64,000 nt of DNA, from assembly GCA_964419255.1 (NCBI GenBank), contig CAYQOU010000008.1:1-64000 (forward strand). The letters are read 5' to 3'. The notes under the pieces were generated by a model that saw nothing but the letters and a program-made list of their open reading frames with translations, had not been told where the DNA came from and ran no database searches. Positions 19,501 through 28,235 of the stretch are shown here, one piece after another (the stretch's first letter is position 1; every line of letters begins with the position of its first letter). The position numbers and the translations under genes are program-made. This DNA comes from CAZPHU01 sp964419255. Its GTDB lineage: Bacteria; Fibrobacterota; Chitinivibrionia; Chitinivibrionales; CAYFVL01.

Positions 19501-19899
19501 GTAGGCATCAAGCCTATGATGTTTATTGTTACAGATGCCTATAAGAACAAAGATACACTCAATTCTATGGTGTGTATCTCAACTCCATTTAACAGCACGG
19601 ACAGAGTGTTTGAAATCGGCGGTCTGCCGGCTGCTGATACGATTAGTGTCGACACGACTCAGCCAAAGACGGTAGCTTTTACTATCGTAGACAACTATTT
19701 TGCATACACAAAGGAATATGAAATCAGTATCATTTCAGATGGAATAACCATCAGCAGAAATGTTCAAAATGGCAATATATTTGAGTTGCTGTTTTATAAG
19801 CACCCGGAGGTGACTGGTTTCAGGAGCGTCAAGATAGTTGCCAAGGATATTTCTTCAAAAATCATTGAAAAAACATTGGTAATAGATTACGGGCCCTGA
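16576..19899 (+). CDS. Large lipoprotein with PKD and Ig-like repeats
   Basis: The signal sequence ends in a lipobox (LLHC, Cys25). The 1107-residue chain is almost all beta: a PKD domain near residues 145-205 (YYNWDFGDG), then several Ig-like or cadherin-like modules, for example the stretch around LSIDSASGSMEWRPS, which resembles putative-Ig repeats with their W-x-P turn, and a fibronectin-like module (about 820-910, TGTYYWKVVATDGKN). Cys residues are sparse. It is the third gene of the kinase operon, 13 bases after the second. It probably forms a long surface or periplasmic stalk; adhesion or sensing is inference. It converges with mutS (17-base gap). Confidence 0.8.
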   Translation: MNNSTYLMIRLAFTVCIAVSILLHCSEYNPFADVSNARAHATFSFSEYDTLSIFATESLEVVVTVGDLVDSVLIQAPRNRFWQDTTLYPPFQNKTFTFRISIYQMGATYISVTTCLQDHDFVEYRYNLFAKSPLRQMPLSGNYTDTLHLSTDAVKDRDVYYNWDFGDGVVVTSVRPDTSVVLRNQTTQSTGYLYLTEIHDGYESNRVPFSFDIRDLQAPLIVFLGENHGNDTIITGDAEYPFKVLITDVSGSIRSAKLNGGDFTTEIMREYGMECVEVVNISAEHSPQPLTVTATDNSNLTGSRTFWLFYDPDAPSSAFTNLRVYNVADSIVQTTKREHFVFGEVEDYYRDSLILRYKDEQKTVRLVNGMGEWIWDLALSDDTNRVCIQAQSREGDSLAQVEFTILYDHNLIDTVNPNLFRISIDGMDVKPYGSHFYTSSDSVEIQVIAFDEGSGIESLFIADSPAINSEDEHVSYTWRKKVDNLSYGDTVIEIEAVDSAGNAETASVCIIKNQLPQFNLQESDFPDVLFVDSLFVGRVAFYDHDNILEENQEQVFVYHSGDAQGLSIDSASGSMEWRPSGDDVGEGTDTIYLRDRYQQAHYVWNYRVEDLSMRKDTVKILTSENDFPEFIEVGVESLYVPLQVVDSTGCPPFFYEASFLEDGRNILLNDSVVSWKPDIDDTGTVCLYVGVVDSCGQGDTISPCINVLPPNRPCSLSGHYSGKIDSLGIYDLIEAGPPETLTVTIHDDDFKRFPQHEHFSVMCRKNGAENRLYADSNGIVTMLLSPLSKPVGYDTLLIRVTDSHGHSDTLQRVLYYGKAPGKPYNQSPGDSLFIDSTVLLSWSCDNPDPDELRYDIFLGVHGDLQLVGENIPDTQFQATVRTTGTYYWKVVATDGKNRVESPLRQFSHENLSPVRFMTKEEELLTATVVFGSVWTYKFSMEGGKPPYTVCAYFGDSVTSLDCDEASISWIPSRYDVGIKPMMFIVTDAYKNKDTLNSMVCISTPFNSTDRVFEIGGLPAADTISVDTTQPKTVAFTIVDNYFAYTKEYEISIISDGITISRNVQNGNIFELLFYKHPEVTGFRSVKIVAKDISSKIIEKTLVIDYGP

Positions 19900-19916
19900 C
19901 ACCATAAAACACAGTT

Positions 19917-22595
19917 CTACAGTGATGTATCTGCTGCTTTTGATTTTAAATCCGCCAGTATGCCCAGAGCTTCTAAAGGCGTCAGCATATTGATATCCAT
20001 GTTTTGTAGCTGTTGAATTATCTCGACAGTTGACGAATCTAAAAGATTAAGTTGCACGCCATCAAACAAATCGGTCTGGTTTTTCTGTTCAGGGCTATGT
20101 GTATGGTGACGGGCAAGTACCGGTTTGTGATCGGGAGTAAGTTCCATGTTTTCGAGATTCGACAGAATCTCTTTAGCTCTTTTAATTACCTTGTCAGGAA
20201 CTCCCGCAAGTCGGGCAACCTGTATTCCATAGGAGTGATCGCAACTGCCTTCACCAATTTTTCTAAGGAAAATGATCCGGTCATTCCACTCTTTTACTTT
20301 TATGTGAAGGTTTCTTATGCGTGGAAACAGGAGAGCAAGTTCGGTAAGTTCGTGGTAATGTGTTGCAAACAGCGTTCGTGCCTGGCTCTTTGGTGTTTCA
20401 TGAAGAAATTCCGCAACCGCCCATGCGATACTTATTCCATCAAACGTGGAGGTGCCCCGTCCTACTTCATCAAGAAGGACTAAACTTCTGTTTGTGGCGT
20501 TATTTAATATGTTTGCGACTTCGATCATCTCCACCAGAAATGTACTTTGACCTCGTGCAAGCCGGTCAGATGCGCCGACTCGGGTGAAAAATTTATCCAC
20601 AACGCCGATATGTGCTTCAGCGGCAGGCACAAACGATCCCAGCTGTGCCATAATTGCTATCAGTGCATTCTGACGTAAATACGTGGATTTTCCAGCCATA
20701 TTTGGGCCGGTAATAAGCATGATTTGACTCTCTTCGGATTTAAAATCCGTGTCATTTGGAACAAACTGCTCATCAGGATTCATCTGTTCAACAACAGGGT
20801 GTCGGCCATCGCGAATGTGCATCTCCATATTTTCGCTGATGGTCGGCCGCACGTATCCCTGATCTGCCGCAACTCGTGCAAGAGATACAAAAGAATCGAG
20901 CACAGCTACCGACTCTGCTGCTTTCTGTATGCGGGCGCAATCTCTGGAGACAAATTTTCTTAAATCGATGAATAAAGCATACTCAAGTTCACTGAGCCGT
21001 TCCTGAGCACCTAAAACCTTGGCCTCCATATTCTTGAGTTCGGGAGTAATAAACCTCTCGCCGTTGACCAGAGTCTGTTTTCGTATGTAATCTTCCGGCA
21101 CGGCTGCCAGATTAGTTTTTGACACCTCGATATAGTAGCCGAAAACTTTGTTATATCCCACTTTAAGCGACTGTATGCCGGTTCGCTGCCGTTCCGTTTC
21201 TTGAAGACGAGCTATCCATTGTTTGCCATTAACCGATGCATCCCTAAGCTCATCGAGTTCGGCCGAGATGCCGCCTCTGATGAGATTCCCGTCTTTCAGC
21301 GTCAAAGGCGGGTTATCGGTGATTGTGGAAGCTATCTTTTGCGCAAGCTCATCAAAGCCCTCCAGCGATCGACAGATCTCTTTGAGAATACCATCGGGAG
21401 CATCCTCTAGTACTCTGGTGATAGTAGGAAACGTTTCCAGAGAATCTTTCAAGCCGTTGAGATCGCGAGCGTTGGCCCGTTCGAAGGTGATTCGGCCGAT
21501 AAGCCGCTCGATATCCGCGATACGCTTTAAAAATAGTTCTATCTCTGTACGAACGAATAAGTTGGAATGCAGCCACTGAACGCAATCGAGACGCTGGTTG
21601 ATGCTGTGGATTGTTTTCAGCGGATGGGTTATCCATCGCCTGAGCATGCGGGCACCCATAGCCGTGCTCGTTCGGTCCAGAATCGAAATAAGTGTTCCGC
21701 CGGTATCATCCGTTTGGAGTGGCTTGAGAAGTTCCAGATTTCTGATCGATGCGGGATCAAGTTCAGCATATTCTGAGATGGTTCGTGGCGTAAGAACGGT
21801 AATATGGCGAAGATCATTACGTTTCTGTTCCTTGAGATAGGAAAGAAGTCCACCCGCAGCGCCAATACCCACGGAAAAGGATTCAAGACCCATACTCTGA
21901 AGGCTGGCAATACCGAAATGATCCAGAAGCGTTTGTTTGGCCTGCTCTGTGTCAAATTTCCAATCATCATGATGAGAAATAACGAGATTCCTGAAATTTT
22001 CTCGTATGCGCTTGCTGTAATCGGAGCTGTGATCGTGAGAAACAAGTAGTTCGGTGGGCTCCAGGCGCGCAAGTTCTTCTTCGATTGCCGATGCAGATAT
22101 CTCCTCTACACAAAATTCTCCCGTGGACAGATCACAGAGTGCAAATCCGATTGTTCCATCGCATTCATGAATCGAGACGATGAAATTGTTTGATTTTTCA
22201 TCGATGAAATTGTCCTCGGTTGCCGTTCCCGCTGTGATCACTTCAACCACATCTCGCTTAACGACACCCTTAGCCGTTTTCGGATCCTCTATCTGTTCGC
22301 AGATGGCAATCTTGTGGCCCGCACGAACGAGCCTGTTTGCATACCGGTCCAGAGCATGGTAGGGAAAGCCGGCAAGGGGAGTAGGGTCACTGCCGCCATG
22401 ATTGCGCTTTGTAAGCGTCAGCCCCAAAACCTCCGCGGCAATCTTTGCATCCTGGTTAAATAACTCATAAAAATCGCCCATGCGATATAGAAGCAGCGTA
22501 TGCGGGTTCTGCTTCTTGATGGCCATATATTGGCGCATCATGGGCGTCAGAGATTTCGCCGGTTCGCTTTTCCTTTTCTTTGCGTCTGCATTCAT
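19917..22595 (-). CDS. mutS: DNA mismatch repair protein MutS
   Basis: Recognises mismatches and starts methyl- or nick-directed repair. The N-terminal MGDFYELF carries the Phe-x-Glu mismatch-wedge motif (Phe42, Glu44). Core and clamp domains follow, then the ATPase domain with Walker A GPNMAGKST (residues 630-638), STFLVEM, Walker B LVLLDEVGRGTS and ATHYHEL. A C-terminal extension of about 90 residues includes the helix typical of MutS tetramerisation. The 892-aa length is slightly above E. coli (853). The Shine-Dalgarno is weak. It follows scpB by 24 bases, so cotranscription is likely. It is MutS1-type, not MutS2 (no Smr domain). Confidence 0.97.
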   Translation of the reverse strand: MNADAKKRKSEPAKSLTPMMRQYMAIKKQNPHTLLLYRMGDFYELFNQDAKIAAEVLGLTLTKRNHGGSDPTPLAGFPYHALDRYANRLVRAGHKIAICEQIEDPKTAKGVVKRDVVEVITAGTATEDNFIDEKSNNFIVSIHECDGTIGFALCDLSTGEFCVEEISASAIEEELARLEPTELLVSHDHSSDYSKRIRENFRNLVISHHDDWKFDTEQAKQTLLDHFGIASLQSMGLESFSVGIGAAGGLLSYLKEQKRNDLRHITVLTPRTISEYAELDPASIRNLELLKPLQTDDTGGTLISILDRTSTAMGARMLRRWITHPLKTIHSINQRLDCVQWLHSNLFVRTEIELFLKRIADIERLIGRITFERANARDLNGLKDSLETFPTITRVLEDAPDGILKEICRSLEGFDELAQKIASTITDNPPLTLKDGNLIRGGISAELDELRDASVNGKQWIARLQETERQRTGIQSLKVGYNKVFGYYIEVSKTNLAAVPEDYIRKQTLVNGERFITPELKNMEAKVLGAQERLSELEYALFIDLRKFVSRDCARIQKAAESVAVLDSFVSLARVAADQGYVRPTISENMEMHIRDGRHPVVEQMNPDEQFVPNDTDFKSEESQIMLITGPNMAGKSTYLRQNALIAIMAQLGSFVPAAEAHIGVVDKFFTRVGASDRLARGQSTFLVEMIEVANILNNATNRSLVLLDEVGRGTSTFDGISIAWAVAEFLHETPKSQARTLFATHYHELTELALLFPRIRNLHIKVKEWNDRIIFLRKIGEGSCDHSYGIQVARLAGVPDKVIKRAKEILSNLENMELTPDHKPVLARHHTHSPEQKNQTDLFDGVQLNLLDSSTVEIIQQLQNMDINMLTPLEALGILADLKSKAADTSL

Positions 22596-22619
22596 AACTG
22601 TTCTGAAACCATGTTTCTG

Positions 22620-23789
22620 TTAATCTTCCGATTCGGCGCCTTCGGAAGAGGCAAAGTCGCGCATGTCCGATGGCAGGTCATCATCCGTAAGAGCATCGGG
22701 CTGCTCATCGGATGGGGCAGCGGGTCTATTTTCCAGATCGGAGGTATCCTCATCGACAAACGACGACTCTTCTGCGGTGGATTGCTCCTCCTCGTATTCC
22801 TCATATTCATCATCGGCGTCGAAACCGCCCATCGACTCTACAGGTAATTCTTCTTCCCCGTATTCATCAGCAATTTCCGGATCTCCAGATCCGTCTCCTT
22901 TCTGGCCTTCTCGCTCCGCGGTATCTTGCTTGTTGCTTTTCCCGGTTGATTGAGCGCCGTCTTCAGCTTTGGATTCGGGCGGTTTCGAGCGGTTTTTCTC
23001 TTCGGAAGAATCGTTTACGGTTACCGATCTGTTTTCTTGCCCCACATCAAGGGATGGCTCGTCCGACTGCGGTTTGGTTGTGACCTGCTCAGAGTCTGCG
23101 GGGTGTTCCTGCGTATCTGCTTTTGCAGGCTGATGCTGATTCTCCTGAATTTCGGGAGAATCATCCAGCTCATCGATCATCTGCTCCTCTTCTTCCGAAA
23201 GTTCCTCCATTTTTTCCTTGGCCAGAGCCTCAAACTCCTCAATCTTTGGAAGATCATCGATTTTATTGATACCAAAATACTGGAGAAATTCGGATGATGT
23301 TGCATACAAAAGAGGGCGCCCCGGTTTATCGCTTCTACCGCAAATGGAAACCAGCCTTCTTTCCAGAAGCGTTTTCATCGCGCCATCACTGACTACCCCG
23401 CGAATGGCCTCGATTTCAGCCTTGGTGATAGGCTGCTTATAGGCGATGATCGCCAGGCACTCCAGCGCCTGTAAAGAAAGTTTCTTAACACTGCGCTCCT
23501 TGAATAACTGCCGTACCCAGGGGTGGTAGTAAGCGATCGTTCTAAACTGAAACCCTCCTGCAACCTCGGTAATCTCGAAAGGATGCCGTTCGCGTTGGAG
23601 TTTGGCATTGATATCATCCACCATCTTTCGAACTTTGCGCGCATCCGGCTGCCCATCCAGAATACTCTTGATCTTGGCGATACTCAAAACCTCATCCGAA
23701 GCAAACAGAATAGCCTCCAGTATTCGGCTGTTCTCGGAGGACTGACTCCCGGTGGTTTGTTTTTTTTCAGAAGATTCGTTTTGCTTCAT
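22620..23789 (-). CDS. scpB: Segregation and condensation protein ScpB with long acidic tail
   Basis: Kleisin-associated subunit of the SMC-ScpAB condensin complex. The first 185 residues hold the two winged-helix ScpB core: RILEAILFASDEVLSI, FEITEVAGGFQFRT, LQALECLAIIAYKQPITKAE, VSDGAMKTLLERRLV and GRPLLYATSSEFLQYFGI. The remaining 200 or so residues are low-complexity, rich in Glu, Asp, Ser, Gln and Pro, with no predicted fold, doubling the usual ScpB length of about 190. The tail may be a disordered regulatory or electrostatic extension (inference). It lies between scpA (68 bases upstream) and mutS (24 bases downstream), likely one operon. Confidence 0.92.
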   Translation of the reverse strand: MKQNESSEKKQTTGSQSSENSRILEAILFASDEVLSIAKIKSILDGQPDARKVRKMVDDINAKLQRERHPFEITEVAGGFQFRTIAYYHPWVRQLFKERSVKKLSLQALECLAIIAYKQPITKAEIEAIRGVVSDGAMKTLLERRLVSICGRSDKPGRPLLYATSSEFLQYFGINKIDDLPKIEEFEALAKEKMEELSEEEEQMIDELDDSPEIQENQHQPAKADTQEHPADSEQVTTKPQSDEPSLDVGQENRSVTVNDSSEEKNRSKPPESKAEDGAQSTGKSNKQDTAEREGQKGDGSGDPEIADEYGEEELPVESMGGFDADDEYEEYEEEQSTAEESSFVDEDTSDLENRPAAPSDEQPDALTDDDLPSDMRDFASSEGAESED

Positions 23790-23857
23790 ACTCTCTTTTC
23801 TGTCGAGGAGGTCAAAGCCGGGCGTTTGTTTTATTACAACGGCTTTTCACTGTATTT

Positions 23858-24613
23858 TCAGCTTCGGTCTCGTGTCGAGCGTTTTTTGACGAAAATATTC
23901 CCGAAAGCCTCTTCCTGTCGAAAATAAATCTCCTGCATCTTCACAAGTTCCAAAATGGCCATAAAGGTTACAACAACCACTATTCGACGCAAATCATCAC
24001 TGAAAAGCTCTTCGAAGCAAACCTCTTCACTCTCCTGAAGACACCCCAGAACATGTTCAATGCGGTCATCCAGCCTTACCGGTTCAGCCACCAGGACATG
24101 GCCGCGTTCCGGCTCCTGCTCCTTTGAGCGCTCCAATATTCTTCGAAACGCTGTGATGAGATCAAAGACCCCTATATCACCAACTGTTTGTTCCTGCCGG
24201 TGATCGAGTTCGATCTCCTCGGCCTTACCTCTGGTGAAACTGCCAAACTGCTCAGATTCATACACCCTTAGAGAATTGGCGGCTTCCTTGTACTTTTTAT
24301 ATTCCAGTAGCTGCTCGATCAGTTGTTGTTTGTTGAAAATACCTTCCTCTTCATCCAGCTCTTCATCATCATTCTGGGGAAGCATCTCACGGGCTTTGAG
24401 ACGAATCAGTGTGGCTGCCATCGAAAGATATTCGCTTGCTATATCGATATTCAACCGTCTCATAACATCCAGATAACTCAGATACTGTTTGGTTATCTGT
24501 GCCACGGAAATGTCCAGGATAGCCATTTCCGATTTGTTTATCAGATATAAAAGAAGATCAAGCGGTCCTTCGAACAGGTCCAGCTTAACAGTGTACTCTT
24601 TTTTTGGTTCCAA
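23858..24613 (-). CDS. scpA: Segregation and condensation protein ScpA
   Basis: The kleisin that bridges SMC heads in chromosome condensation. It shows the ScpA N-terminal signature LDLFEGPLDLLLYLINKSEM, helical IDIASEYLSMAATLIRLKAREMLP, an acidic middle and the C-terminal winged helix (RRIVVVVTFMAILELVKMQEI). The start is TTG at 24613: GGAG lies about seven bases upstream and no better ATG exists. The C-terminus (residues 235-251, Arg/Lys-rich) lacks obvious extra domains. It is followed by scpB. Confidence 0.95.
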   Translation of the reverse strand: MEPKKEYTVKLDLFEGPLDLLLYLINKSEMAILDISVAQITKQYLSYLDVMRRLNIDIASEYLSMAATLIRLKAREMLPQNDDEELDEEEGIFNKQQLIEQLLEYKKYKEAANSLRVYESEQFGSFTRGKAEEIELDHRQEQTVGDIGVFDLITAFRRILERSKEQEPERGHVLVAEPVRLDDRIEHVLGCLQESEEVCFEELFSDDLRRIVVVVTFMAILELVKMQEIYFRQEEAFGNIFVKKRSTRDRS

Positions 24614-24661
24614 TACAACTCCGTATCCAAAGACAAAAGAAACGGCTTGTGCCGAATCCTC

Positions 24662-24687
24662 TTCTCCCGACCTGTCGGTCGGGAGAA
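24662..24687. other. Perfect 11-bp hairpin between glmS and scpA
   Basis: TTCTCCCGACC - TGTC - GGTCGGGAGAA. It lacks a U-tract on either side, so it is not a clear terminator; a second, shorter hairpin (AGACGG-GCGCA-CCGTCT, 24722-24738) lies nearer the glmS stop. It may be part of the scpA leader or an attenuating structure. Confidence 0.5.
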
Positions 24688-24751
24688 TTCATCGGAAGGA
24701 TAAAAATAGTATAATCCATCGAGACGGGCGCACCGTCTTTACACGGCTGGA

Positions 24752-26575
24752 TTATTCCACTGTTACACTCTTTGCCAGATTTCTCGGCTGATCGATTTCG
24801 CAGCCGCGTAGCGCTGCGATATGATATGATAGCAGCTGCATGGGAATAACCGAAAGAAGAGGACTGAGCACCGGCAGAGTCTTGGGAATATAGATAACGT
24901 GCTCGGCATGCTTTTGTATGGTTTTATCGCCCTCGGTCGCAATCGCGATGATTTTGCCGCCGCGGGCGCGAACCTCCTGCATATTGGTGATTACCTTATC
25001 ATAGATCGCATCTTTGAGAGCAACCACCACCGATGGCATATCTTTGTCGATCAGAGCAATCGGTCCGTGCTTCATCTCGGCCGCGGGATAGCCCTCTGCA
25101 TGAACATAGGAGATCTCCTTAAGCTTCAGTGCCCCCTCCAGTGCTACCGGAAAGTTGTAGGAGCGTCCAAGGTAAAGGAAATTATTATGTCTGGCGTAGA
25201 TTTCTGCGATTTTTCGTATTTCTTCGTTTTGCTTTAGAATTTTCTTTATTTGCGAAGGGATTTTGCTCATTGCCGTGGCAAAGGTAATCCCGTCGGTATG
25301 CGACATGTGACGCATGCGTCCCAGAAGCAGGGTTAGAAGAGATAGAACAGTCAGCTGCGAAGTAAAGGCCTTCGTGGAGGCCACACCGATTTCCGGGCCT
25401 GCATGAAGGTACACACCGCCATGGGTTTCCCGGGCGATGGATGATCCGACTGCATTGCATATGCCAAGGACTGTTGCTCCCTTCCGCTGTGCCTCCCTGA
25501 GAGCGGCCAGGGTATCGGCGGTCTCTCCCGACTGACTGATCACAAACACCAGAGTGTTGGCATCGATGATCGGATTGCGATAACGAAACTCCGAGGCGTA
25601 CTCGACCTCTACCGGAATTCCCGCCAGATCTTCGATCATGCTTTCACCGACCAGCGCGGCGTGCCAGGATGTCCCGCAGGCCACAAAGATGATACGATTG
25701 ATTCGGCGAAGCTCGGTGAGAACCAGATTAAGCCCGTCCAGACGGGCGGTGCCGTCTTCGATAAGAAGTCGACCGCGCATGGCATTTTTCACCGTTTCGG
25801 GCTGTTCGTAGATTTCCTTGAGCATGAAATGGTCGAATCCACCCTTTGCCAGCGCATCGGCATCGAAATCGAGTATCTCCACCTCATGGGGGAGCTTCTT
25901 ATTGTCCAGAGTTGTCGTCTGATAGCCCTGCTTATTGAGAAGAACCATGCTGTTGTCTTTGAGGTATATGACTTTATCGGTGTGTTTGACCGTAGCGGAG
26001 GCATCGGAAGCCAGGTAAAATTCGTCTTCACCCACACCAACCACCAGCGGCGAGCCGCGACGCGCTCCCACCAGAACATCCGGATTATCCACCGCGACCA
26101 CTGCAATACCAAACGTTCCCTCCACCTCGGCAAGTGCTTTTCGTACCGCCCTGGCAAGATCCCCCTCATAGAACATACCCACAAGCTGGGCGAGTACTTC
26201 GGTATCTGTTTCGGTGCGGAATTCGATTCCTCTTTTGATCAGCTTATCTTTGAGGATGCCGTAGTTTTCTATGATTCCGTTATGAACAAGCGCTATGCGC
26301 TTGTTTTGATCCACATGCGGATGTGCGTTTGTCTGCGATGGTCCCCCGTGAGTCGCCCATCGGGTGTGGGCGATACCAACCGTGCCTTCGGTGTCTTTGT
26401 CTTCGGTGAAACTACGGAGAGCATCAACCTTGCCCTTAACCTTGTATAGATTAAGTTTCTTATTGACGGTAGCGACTCCCGCGCTGTCGTAGCCGCGATA
26501 TTCCAAAGAGCTCAGACCGTTTATTAAAATAGGAAACGCCTTTTTTGTGCCAATATAGCCGACAATTCCGCACAT
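24752..26575 (-). CDS. glmS: Glutamine--fructose-6-phosphate aminotransferase (isomerising)
   Basis: Makes glucosamine-6-phosphate from fructose-6-phosphate and glutamine, the entry step to UDP-GlcNAc, peptidoglycan and LPS. The N-terminal class II glutamine amidotransferase domain starts MCGIVGYIG, with Cys2 as nucleophile, and has YRGYDSAG and HTRWATHG. Two SIS domains (about residues 285-590) include SQSGETADTL and HGPIALI. The C-terminus DQPRNLAKSVTVE is the family signature. Length 607 is standard. No glmS ribozyme-like core is obvious upstream. The gene precedes scpA by 138 bases. Confidence 0.97.
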   Translation of the reverse strand: MCGIVGYIGTKKAFPILINGLSSLEYRGYDSAGVATVNKKLNLYKVKGKVDALRSFTEDKDTEGTVGIAHTRWATHGGPSQTNAHPHVDQNKRIALVHNGIIENYGILKDKLIKRGIEFRTETDTEVLAQLVGMFYEGDLARAVRKALAEVEGTFGIAVVAVDNPDVLVGARRGSPLVVGVGEDEFYLASDASATVKHTDKVIYLKDNSMVLLNKQGYQTTTLDNKKLPHEVEILDFDADALAKGGFDHFMLKEIYEQPETVKNAMRGRLLIEDGTARLDGLNLVLTELRRINRIIFVACGTSWHAALVGESMIEDLAGIPVEVEYASEFRYRNPIIDANTLVFVISQSGETADTLAALREAQRKGATVLGICNAVGSSIARETHGGVYLHAGPEIGVASTKAFTSQLTVLSLLTLLLGRMRHMSHTDGITFATAMSKIPSQIKKILKQNEEIRKIAEIYARHNNFLYLGRSYNFPVALEGALKLKEISYVHAEGYPAAEMKHGPIALIDKDMPSVVVALKDAIYDKVITNMQEVRARGGKIIAIATEGDKTIQKHAEHVIYIPKTLPVLSPLLSVIPMQLLSYHIAALRGCEIDQPRNLAKSVTVE

Positions 26576-26895
26576 ATGCTACTCCCTTCCTGCCGTTTTT
26601 GCTTTGACTGCCGGTTCGGACGACGAATCAGATATTGAAAAAATATTGTTACCTGAGCTGCTTTCCAGGCATTCGGCCTGTCTGCCCGAAACAATGGTTA
26701 AACGTGCAAATTGAATACCACTATCTTCCGCCTCATTATCGCCCCTCACCCTGGTCTACAGATACTTTCTCACGATTATCAGACGCGTTTATCGTGTCAT
26801 GCTAAAGTGGTGTGACTGCAATGTATGCCAAATAGTGAATCCGGTACTGTAAGTGTACTCTTGGGGTGATGAAATACGAAAAAGTTTATTGACGC
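26576..26895. other. Intergenic region upstream of glmS
   Basis: About 320 bases without a convincing ORF. It should carry the glmS promoter, but I see only weak matches. I looked for a glmS-ribozyme-like structure and could not identify one by eye. Confidence 0.4.
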
Positions 26896-26953
26896 AAAAA
26901 TAAAAAATACATCGGGGGGCAGTTGTTCATCACAGTTCATCGTCAATGCCCCC
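26896..26953 (-). terminator. Terminator after the pentapeptide-repeat gene
   Basis: A stem of GGGGGCA paired with TGCCCCC plus an adjacent TTG/CAA extension (26915-26925 and 26944-26953) closes a long loop. On the minus strand it is followed by ATTTTTTATTTTTG, 17 bases beyond the stop at 26970. Confidence 0.65.
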
Positions 26954-26969
26954 ATTTTTCTTTTCTGAT

Positions 26970-27656
26970 TCACTTGATCTCGATCATTTGTACATCCTTG
27001 CCTACGTTACCCTCGGACCAGGCATTGTTTACCCAGTCCCAGCCTGGATTGGTAAGCTTATCACTGAAGCGCCGCTGAATATTCTCTGACAGGGGAGAGT
27101 CGAAAAGCGACTCGAAAAGAGAGTATGTGCCGGCCAGCGTCTCCAGAGTCAGTCCCGAGGTCTGGCGGCAATCGGCCTGTATCAGATAGGTTCCTTCAAG
27201 CGTGGCCCGACTCATGTTGGCCCCCCGCAGGTCGGCCTTCTTCAGGTATGCTGCACTCAGATTCGCGTCACTGAGATTGGCTCCTCTCAGATCGGCCCCC
27301 CGCAGATCGGCGCTACTGAGATCGGCACCACTCAAATCCGCATCCCGTAGATCCATCCCGCACAAATCCGCTCCCCGCAGATCGGCATTGGCATAATTTC
27401 TCCCATTTTTTTCCTTCACGGGGGCAGGAGGAGAAGGGGAATCGTTCTGAAACTGTGTCTGGTGATACTTTTCCAGAAACTCATACTCCGGCATACATGC
27501 GGTCTTCTCACCATCGATGTACCCATAAACCATCTTGGTATTTTGCTCCGATTTCATCTCCTCCACACACAGGTACATCCTGGGTTTGCCCTCCGATGAA
27601 AAACCCTCGAGTGTGCCGATAATCATTGCTATCAACAATATGCCTGCTCTTTTCAT
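26970..27656 (-). CDS. Secreted pentapeptide-repeat protein
   Basis: A signal peptide (about residues 1-20, MKRAGILLIAMIIGTLEGFS) precedes a 45-residue non-repeat domain, a Pro/Ser linker and about 14 consecutive pentapeptide repeats (residues 89-162) of the A(D/N)LxG pattern. These form a right-handed quadrilateral beta-helix. A C-terminal helical segment (LSENIQRRFSDKLTNPGWDWVNNAW) follows. Most pentapeptide proteins are cytoplasmic, so an exported one is less usual. Role unknown. It has its own terminator; about 220 bases separate it from the next gene upstream. Confidence 0.8.
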   Translation of the reverse strand: MKRAGILLIAMIIGTLEGFSSEGKPRMYLCVEEMKSEQNTKMVYGYIDGEKTACMPEYEFLEKYHQTQFQNDSPSPPAPVKEKNGRNYANADLRGADLCGMDLRDADLSGADLSSADLRGADLRGANLSDANLSAAYLKKADLRGANMSRATLEGTYLIQADCRQTSGLTLETLAGTYSLFESLFDSPLSENIQRRFSDKLTNPGWDWVNNAWSEGNVGKDVQMIEIK

Positions 27657-27877
27657 ACTACAAACTCCTGGCTTGAGTAGTTCTGCCCAGTAGAAACCAT
27701 TATTGCGGGAAGTAGAGGATAGTGGCGATACATATAGCTTTGAAACAAAAGTTTTATATTCGCCATAGGAAGAAGAGTAGTCGAGAGAAATGCCGATTCG
27801 TATCCCGTGAGCCTTTATTTAGCAGACTACAGGATATGCTCTCATGGCCGTCTGCGCCCGGTGCTCCGCGAGTATGC

Positions 27878-28165
27878 TCAGGTTGCCTTCTCGGGAGGAG
27901 GCGTCCCGGTGGCTTTAGTCCAGCCGGCGGCGGCAGCCTGCTCCGCAAGCATCTTCATCATCCCGCTGATTATTCCCGAAAGCGCGCTCCAGGCTATCGT
28001 TTCTGCCCATGTGGACTTATCGAGCCTGGATGGCGGATCGTGCTTCTTTACTGTGCGCCAGGCATTTTTCAGCGTTGCATGCACAGCCAGTCCGGTTATC
28101 ATTCCCATACCGGTTGCAATCACTGTCCATACCCATTTCTGTTCACAGTGTTTGAGCTTGTTCAT
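27878..28165 (-). CDS. DUF4235-like small membrane protein
   Basis: A 95-residue protein with two hydrophobic segments (VWTVIATGMGMITGLAVHA and TIAWSALSGIISGMMKMLA) separated by a polar W-x9-PP stretch (AWRTVKKHDPP). The arrangement, including the final WTKATGTPPP, matches the DUF4235 family of unknown function. Overlapping plus-strand ORFs of 120 and 164 codons are antisense shadows. It may share a transcript with the DUF3820 gene upstream. Confidence 0.7.
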   Translation of the reverse strand: MNKLKHCEQKWVWTVIATGMGMITGLAVHATLKNAWRTVKKHDPPSRLDKSTWAETIAWSALSGIISGMMKMLAEQAAAAGWTKATGTPPPEKAT

Positions 28166-28235
28166 ATGATCTGTCGTATCTTCTTTCTGTATCCTCAGTT
28201 ATCCCTGAGTATTTAAAAGAGCAAACAGGATACCA

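Noticed and set aside
26576..26895. glmS ribozyme upstream of glmS
   Set aside because: I could not identify the conserved ribozyme core or pseudoknot by eye.
27722..28216. Plus-strand 164- and 120-codon ORFs
   Set aside because: They are antisense shadows of the DUF4235 gene and have no Shine-Dalgarno.
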